Assembly: GCA_964574215.1 (NCBI GenBank)
Contig: CAZNLR010000003.1
Coordinates: 105,201 to 169,200, forward strand
Source: GCA-2725625 sp964574215
Lineage (GTDB): Bacteria; Pseudomonadota; Alphaproteobacteria; Rhodospirillales; UBA2165
Reading direction: 5' to 3'
Length of the DNA: 64,000 bases
The first letter of the stretch is position 1, and each line of letters opens with the position of its first letter. The translations under genes were made by a program, and so were the position numbers. The notes below the pieces were generated by a model. The model had not been told where the DNA came from and searched no databases. It saw only the letters and a list, made by a program, of their open reading frames with translations. Shown piece by piece: positions 10,201 to 19,200 of the stretch.

Positions 10201-13200
10201 TCGCCGTCCGCTTCCGTCGAGGTCACCGACAGACTCAGGTCAATTTCGCCGTTGAAGTTGGCCGGCGGCCGGATGCACACCAGGTGCAGTTGCTCGGGCG
10301 AAACCGTCCATTCACCGTCGCCCAAATTGGTACCCGGGCTCAGAATGGCGCCTTCCGGCACGTTGCTGATGGTGACATCAAGGGTTTCCGAACCGTCCGT
10401 ATCGACCAGGTCAGTATCCAAATTCAATTGCGTCCACTGGTCTTCCGCACCCGTCTCGTCGCTCACCACGACGATGGGATCGTCGGCAACACCCGTAACG
10501 GACAGGGTTACCGTTGCCGTATCGGTGCCGCCATGACCGTCATCGACGGTAAAGGTGAAGCTGTCGGTGCCGGAATAGTTCTCGTCGGCTTGATAGCTGT
10601 AGCTGCCGTCCGGATTGATGGTGATGGTACCGTGCTCGGGCCCACCGTTCTCGGACAGCGAGAATTCCAGATCGTCACCGTCAGCGTCGGTCGCCTGCAA
10701 TTGGCCGACAAAGGCCGTGTCTTCCAACAGATCGTCTTCCGCGCCGCCAATGGCCACCGGAACCTCGTTGGTGGGATCGACATCGATGGTGAAGTCTTTG
10801 GAGGCTTCGCCTTCGTTGGACGTCGCCGTCAAGGTCGCACCGATGGTGCCGGAATAGTCGCCCGGAATATTCAGGCTGAGATCGGCCAGTTCGGCTTCCG
10901 TACCGGTCCACACGCCGTCGGTCAGCGTACCCGTGGTAACGCTGGCGCCGTCGGGCAGGTTGGTGAAGGCCACTTCGATGGATTCATATACTTCCGAACC
11001 GTCGGAGTCCGTGATGGACGCCGACAGCCCCAAATCGACCGTCAGATCGGCCCCGTCGCCATCATCGTCGCCACCGTCATCATCGGCATCGGCGTCAGCA
11101 TCGGCGTCAGCATCCGCATCGGAATCATCGTCATCATCCGACGCACCGTGGGATTCGACCACAATGGTATCGTCTTCGACGCCAACGTTGACGTCGCCGG
11201 TCGCTTCGACCGTAACGGTAAACGTGTCGGAGGCCGTGCCGCCTTCGTTGCTGGTGACCGTCAGTTCACCGGAGATTTCACCGGACCAGTCGGCGGGCGG
11301 CGTGACGGAAAGATTGGATAATTCGTCGGCCGTACCCGTCCAGACACCGTTTTCCAAAGCGCCGGCATTAACCGTCGCGCCATCGGGAAGATCGGTGAAG
11401 GCGACTTCTATGCTCTCGAAAGTCTCCGATCCATCACCGTCGGTAATCGCGGTCGACAGGTTCAGCGGTATGGCGCCGCCGTCTTCAAAGCCGGAAACAT
11501 CATCGGCCGCGACGGAAACATCGCCTTCCGGCGTGATGGTCAAATTGACGGTCGCCGTATCGGAACCGCCCTGGCCGTCGCTGATGGTATAGGTGAACTG
11601 CGCCTCGCCACTGTAATCCTCGTCCGGCGTAAAGGTTACCGTACCGTTCTCATTCAGCGTTACCGAGCCGTTGGTCGCATTGCCGACACCGGTAATTTCC
11701 AACGTGCCGCCGTCGATATCGCCGTCATTGCCCAGAAGATCGGATGGGTTCAACGTCAAGGCTGCGTCTTCGGCAAATGTAAAGCTATCCTCTGCTGCCA
11801 CCGGGCCGTCATTGGTACCGGTGACCGTAACCGTCGCCGTTGCTGACGCGGTACCACCCTCACCGTCGCTGATGGTGTAATTGATGACCACGTCTTCCGT
11901 TGCACCCGGCGCCAGATCGTCAAAATCCGTACCCGGATCGAAATTGACCGTGCCATCTTCGTTGATGGAGACTGAGCCTTGGCCTTCGCCATCAATCGTC
12001 GCGTCGGTCACCGTCAGATCATCGCCGTCAACATCATAATCATTGGCCAGCACATCGATATCGATACTGACGTTTTCCGTCGTGTCGTCAAAATCGTTGA
12101 CCGCCACAGGACCGTCGTTGGTATTGATAACTTCGAGACCATAGGTGTCGTCGGCTTCCCAACCGGACTGGTCGGTCGCCGTCACCGTGATGTTTAACTC
12201 ACCGAGATCATCATTGCCGGGAACGCCGGAAATAACACCGGTCTCGGGATCGATGGAAACCCAATCGGGCAGCGGTGAGCCGTCTTCCAGCTCCGCCGAA
12301 TAGGTCAGCACATCACCGTCGTCGATATCGATGAAGTTTTGTGAGGCGTCATAGGAATAAGCGCTATCCTCGCTGATGGTCGCATCGGCAATTTCCGTCG
12401 TCAGGACCGGCCCGTCATTGGTGCCGGTGATGGTGATGGTCGCTTCTTGGACCAACGTACCGCCGTTGCCGTCATCAATAGTATAGGTAAAGGTTTCGGT
12501 CGTCGTGTCGCCCACACCCATGTGATTGAACACGGTTTCACCGGTCGCCGGGTCTACATTCGGCGTATAGGTCACGCTGCCGTCGGCGGCGATTTCGACC
12601 GTTCCGTTTTGCGGTTGGGTGTATTCAGTTATCGTATGAGTGTCCGTCGCATCCGGATCATCAACGGTGATATCGTCAAAGATGTTGAAGGTCGTACCGT
12701 CGTCTTCAAGCGTATCACCCTCGGCGCTACCGACGACCGTAAAGCCGTCATTGGTGCCGTTAATGGTCACCGTGGCGACCGCCGTATCGGTGGCGCCGGC
12801 TTCATCGGTAATGGTGTAGGTGATCTCGACGGTTGCTTCCTCGCCCGCCGCCAAATCGTTATAGGCGTCGCCCGGATCAAAGGTAACGGTACCGTCGTCG
12901 TTGATGGTCACCGTACCGTCGGCACCACCTTCGATGACCGCATCAGACACCGTCAGCTCATCACCATCTAAGTCGTAGTCATTGGCCAACACGTTGATGG
13001 TTACCGATGAATCCTCATCGGTGGTCGCACTGTCATCAATTGCGATCGGCGCGTCGTTATCCGGATCGAGGCCGATGGTCAGCGTCGCCGTATCGGTGCC
13101 GCCGTCGTTATCGGACAACGTATAGGTAAAGACATCCTCGCCGCCGGAACCGGTGCCCTCATAGTCAACGGAGAACATGAGATCATTGTAATCTTCGTCG

Positions 13201-16200
13201 CCACCGCCCCAGAGATCTTCAAACCCGATCATCAGTTCGCCGGAATCCTCGTCGACACCCGCATTGGTGTGGGCAACATTGTCTTCGTTCAATTGACCGT
13301 CGGTCAGGTTGTTGTCGACCGAATGGAACACATCGGCGCCGTCAATTTCGTGGTTGCCGACAGGGTTACCAGCCGGGTTGATCTGCTGAATATTGCCGTT
13401 CTCGTCGAACGCCAGCGTATGGTCGGCCGGAATGTTGTCGATCCAGTCATATTCATTGGCGCCGTTTTTGACGATGAAGAAGCCGAAGGTTTCACCCGGC
13501 CCCAAATCGTCAATGGTGAATTGGGATTCACCGGGCACCAAATCGCCGCCGCTGCCCTCTTGCGAGGCGTCGGCCCAGGCGATCTGTGGGTCAGACGGAT
13601 TGCCGTCGGCGTCAATTTTGTAATAGCCGACCGTATTGTGATAACCGGCAACCTCACCTTGGAAGGTGACGGTGACGGATTCGCCGCCTTCCGGCATGGT
13701 CAGGTTTTCCTGGCTCACCTGCACCGGATCGAGGTCTTCCATTTCCTCCGGATCAACCCAGGTCGGCGTGCCTTCGGCCCAATCATGGTCGAAATCGCCG
13801 CCTTCACCTTTTTCGAAGGTGTAGGAACCGTCGCTGTTGATGGTCAATTCACCGAGATCGCTATCGATGGTCAGTGGGTCTCCATTTTCGGGGAAGGTGT
13901 AGGTCACGCCTTCGTAGGTAACGTCAACGATGCTCAATGTATCGCTGTCGATATCGGTATCCTCGCCGCCTGTTTGGCCGGCAGCGGTAATGATGTTGCC
14001 GGAAACCGTATCGCCGAGATCATCGCCAACAACATTTTCATCGTCGACGGCGTCCGGGTCGTCATTGACCGGATGAACCGTAATACCCGACGTCTGCGGC
14101 ACATTTGCCGTGCCGTCCGACACGTTATAGGCAAGGTCAACTTCGCCGTTCCAGTCTTGATCCGGGACAAAGGTGTAAACTCCGTCAACCGGGCCGCTCA
14201 ACGTTCCCTGACCGCCGGTCACTTCAAGCGAGTTCACACTCAGCTCATCGCCGTCTATATCGGAGGCGCCTTCCAACAACTGGTCTTCGGTGATGGTGAT
14301 AACCCCGTCTTCGTTCATTTCGAACGCCGGCGAGGATGAGATCACGGGCTCGTCGTTTACCGATGCGACATTGACGTTAAAGCTCTGAGAGGCCGTCCCT
14401 TCATTACTGTCGACGGTCAATACGGCACCAAAATCACCATACCAGTTTTCCGGCGGCGTCACGGAAACACCGGCCAACGCGGCTGCCGACGGAACCGAAT
14501 AGGTGCCGTCTTCGTTCTGTGTCGCGCCATTGACCACGGCGCCTTCTGGCAGATTCGTAAAGTCGATTTCTATGGCGCTGAGCGTTTCTGAGCCGTCTGC
14601 GTCGGTAATATCAAACGAATCCGTGCTAAGGCCGAGATTAATCGTCGTATCTTCAGCACCGGTTACGTCCTCAACAGAAACGGTCACATCGCCGGTCGGC
14701 GTCACGGTCACGGTAAAGGCGTCAGGCGCGCTTTCACCTTCCGTCGTTACGGCGACGGCGGAACCGGTGAAGTCACCCGCCCAGTCGTCCGGCGGATTGA
14801 TGGTTACAGAGTCGATATCGGCAGCCGCAACCGTCAACACGTTACCCACCAACGTGCCGCCGGAAACTTCGGTGCCCGCCGGAAATTCACTGTCGAAGGT
14901 GATAACCACTTCCGTCAGATTTTCGCCCGCATCGGTGATGATGGCGTTGAGATCCAGCGCCACATCCGCGCCATCCTCGGCGCCGCTCACGTCGCCGGCA
15001 ACCATGGTCACGTCGCCCTCCGCACCCACATCAAGCGAGACTGTCGCGGAACTCGTGCCGCCGTCGCCATCGGAGATCGTATAAGTGAACTGGGCCGGGC
15101 CGCTGTAGTCGGGATCCGGTGTAAAGACGATTTCGCCATTGACGATTTCGACGGAGCCGTTCTGAGCTTCACTGACACCGGTCACGGTCAGTTCACTGTG
15201 CGGCGTATCAATGTCCTCATCATTGGCCAGCAATGTCGCCGGATCGATGGTCAGGGCATTGTCTTCCGTCGTCGTGAATCCGGAGTCCGCATAGGCCACA
15301 GGGTCATCATTGGTGCCCTCAATGGTAATCGTCACCGTTTCCTCAGCGGTACCGTCAACCGATGTCACCGTGAAGGTTTCCGTCATGGTGTCGCCGACAC
15401 CCATGGCTTGAACCGCAGGATCATCGTTATCCAGCGAAAAGCTCCAGTTGCCGTCGGCATCCATAGAAAAGGACCCATGCTCACCGTCAGCTTGATCAAC
15501 CGCATCAAACAGGCTCTCACCCGTGTCGGGATCGCTGACATTTAACACACCGCCAACGTCCAGCACACTATCTTCGACGACCGTTCCCGTATCCGCGCCG
15601 GAAATTGTTGCACCGTCATTGGTGCCGGTGACCGTGATGGTCGCCGTCGCGGTGTCTTCACCTCCATGGCCATCCGAAATTGTATAGGTAACCGTGACAA
15701 CCTCTTCCTGGCCATCCGGCAAATCGTCAAAGTCGGTGCCCGGTTCGAAGTGGAGAGTACCGTCTTCGTTGATGGTGACCACGCCCTGTCCGGTGGCCGG
15801 GTTGCCGCTGGCGTCCACGATGGTGGCGCTCTCGACGTTCAGTTCATCACCGTCAACGTCATAGTCGTTGTCGAGAACATCGATATCGATGGCAACGTTT
15901 TCAGTTGTTTCGGCTACATCGTTGATCGCCACTGGGATTTCATTGGTGGGATCGACCTGGATGGTGAAGTCCTTGGAATCTTCGCCTTCGTTACTGGTCG
16001 CCGTCAAGGTGGCACCGATGGTGCCGGAATAGTCGCCTGGGATATTCAGGCTGAGATCAGCCAATTCGGCTTCCGTGCCGGACCAGACACCGTCCGTCAA
16101 CGTACCGGTATTGACGCTGGCGCCATCGGGCAGATTGGTAAAGGCCACTTCGATGGATTCGTAGACTTCGGAACCGTCCGAATCGGTGATGGCCGAGGAC

Positions 16201-19200
16201 AGACCCAAATCGACTGTCAGGTCGTCGCCGTCACCGACACCGCTGTCATCATCGGAATCTGAATCCGAGTCGGCATCCGAATCGTCATCGTCATCCGCCG
16301 CACCGTGGGATTCGACCACAATAGTGTCATCTTCAATGGCAACGGTCACATCGCCGGTCGGCGTCACGGTCACGGTAAAGGCGTCAGGCGCGCTTTCACC
16401 TTCCGTCGTTACGGCGACGGCGGAACCGGTGAAGTCACCCGCCCAGTCGTCCGGCGGATTGATGGTTACAGAGTCGATATCGGCAGCCGCAACCGTCAAC
16501 ACGTTACCCACCAACGTGCCGCCGGAAACTTCGGTGCCCGCCGGAAATTCACTGTCGAAAGTGATGACCACTTCCGTCAAATCTTCGCCGGCATCAGTAA
16601 TAATGGCGTTCAGATCCAGCGCCACATCCGCGCCATCCTCGGCGCCGCTCACGTTGCTGGCAACCATGGTCACGTCGCCTTCCGCGCCGACATCAAGAGA
16701 GACTGTCGCCGAACTCTCGCCGCCCTGGCCGTCGGAGATCGTATAAGTGAACTGGGCCGGGCCGCTGTAGTCGGGATCCGGCGTAAAGACGATTTCGCCA
16801 TTGACGATTTCGACGGAGCCGTTCTGGGCGTCGCTGACACCGGTCACGGTCAATTGGTCGTGCGGCGTATCAACGTCCTCATCATTGGCCAACAATATCG
16901 CCGGATCAATGGTCAGGGCATTGTCTTCGGTCGTCGTAAAGCCACTGTCGTCCTTCGCCACCGGACCGTCATTGGTGCCGGTGACAGTTATCGTAATCGT
17001 ATTGGATGCAGTTGCCCCTTCGGGATCGGTTACCGTGTAGGTGAAGGTTTCCGTCGCTGTTTCGCCATCGGCCAAACTATCGTAGGAGCCGGCCGGAGGC
17101 GTAAATGTAACATCCGTTCCGTCGACGCTGGCGGACCAACCCGTTTGTGCGGGATCTGTGGTTACGGTTAATTCGGCGTCCGTATGATCCAAATCGTCGA
17201 TTTCATCGGCGACATTGACCGTCACCGAGACATCGTCTTCACCCATGGTGCCGGAATCGGCTTCGGCGGTCGGTCCGTCGTTGACGGCGATAACTTCTAC
17301 GTCAACGGTGGCCGTACTGCTTACCGCACCGTCGCCATCGGTCAGCGTAATGCTGACCGCCCGGTCGCCTTCGACGGGGTCTTCGCTGGTATTTTCAAAA
17401 GTGACCTGATTGAGAACTTTTTCGGCGATATCGTCTGTCGCGTTCTCGTTAAACGTAATCACCAGATCGGCGCCGTCGACGCCGCCTTCGAATGTACCGA
17501 TCACTTCGCCGCCATAGGACAGCTCATTACCGCTGACGCTAACACCGCCCGGACCGAAGGAAAGCTGGTCGTTGACCGTTTCGCCGTCCATGGCAATGGT
17601 CATCTGGCCGCCATCTAAATCTTCAGAATCGGGATCAATGATATTAGCGCTGGGCGCTATTTTGACGGGGTTCTGGCCCTCGGTGAAGGTCTTGTCGCCG
17701 CCCGGGATGGTAATCACCGGCGGATCGTTATCGATTTCAGTATAGGTGACGTTGAAGTTCGCCGTTGCTGTCGAATTGTCGGCATTGTTGCCGTCATCGA
17801 TCGTGTAGGTGAAGTTCACCTCGCCGGAGAAATCTGGATCGCTCGGCGTGAACGTCCAATTACCGGCATCATCCGGGCCGGTCAGAACACCTTCGGCACT
17901 GTCCGTTTGAACATCCGTTACCGACAGTACATCGGACGCATCTGGGTCATAGTCGTTGGCCAACAGTTCGGCCGGAGTAATGGTGATGGGTTCGCCCTCG
18001 CCAGCCGTGCGGCTGCTGTCTACCGCCACTGGGCCATCATTCGTACCCGTGATGGTCACCGTCACCGTATCCGTCGCCGTGCCGTCAACCGACGCATCAT
18101 CGTTATCCAGCGAATACGTCCAGTTGCCCGTGTCGTCCATCGAGAACGTGCCGTGGTCACCCGCTTCGCCGGTCACCTCGTCAAACAGGCTCTCGCCCGT
18201 ATCGACATCGACAATGTCCAGATTGCCCGTGGCGCTCAGAATACTGTCCTCGGTCACCGCGCCGGTGTCCTCACCGCTGATGGTCGGCACGTCGTTGGTG
18301 CCCGTGATGGTGATCGTCACCGTCTCAGAAGCCGTGCCATCAACGGAATCAACCGTGAAGGTCTCGGTCATGGTCTCGCCCGCCGGCAGGGCCTGAACCG
18401 CCGCATCGTCGTTATCCAGCGAATACGTCCAGTTGCCCGTGTCGTCCATCGAAAACGTGCCGTGGTCACCCGCTTCGCCGGTCACCTCGTCAAACAGGCT
18501 CTCGCCCGTGTCGGGATCGGTTACATCAAGATCGCCACTGACACTAAGAAGGCTATCTTCGGTAACGCCGCCGACATCCGTGCCAGTAATCGTGGCGCCG
18601 TCATTGGTGCCGGTAATGGTGATGGTCGCCGTCTCTACTGACGTGGCGCCATTGCTGTCGGTTACAGTATAGGTGAAGGTGTCGGTCGCCGTTTCCCCTT
18701 CGGGCAGGCTGTTGAAAACGCTCTCACCCGTAACCGCATCCACGTTCGGCGTGTAAACCACACTGCCGTCGGCGGCCACTTCCACCGTGCCGTTGGAGGG
18801 TTGGGTGTAGTCTGACACACTATGGGTGTCGGACGTATCCTCGTCGGTCACCGTAATGTCGTCGAAAACATTAAAGGATGCCGTGGCGTCGTCTTCCAAC
18901 ATGTCATCTGCGGCAGCGCCCACGACCGTAAAGCCGTCGTTCGTGCCGCTGATCGTCACTGTCGCCGTCGCCGTATCCGTGCCGCCTTGGCCATCACTGA
19001 TGGTGTAGGTAATGTCGACCGAAGCACTTTCGCCAACAGCCATGGCGTTATAGCTGTCGCCGGGCGTAAAGGTGACCGTGCCGTCGGTGTTAACGACAAC
19101 ATCGCCGTCAACGCCTTCAGGCAAGGTTGCGTCCGACACGCTCAGCGTGCCACCGTCCGGATCGTCATCATTTTCAAGAACGTTGATGGTGACCGCCGTG

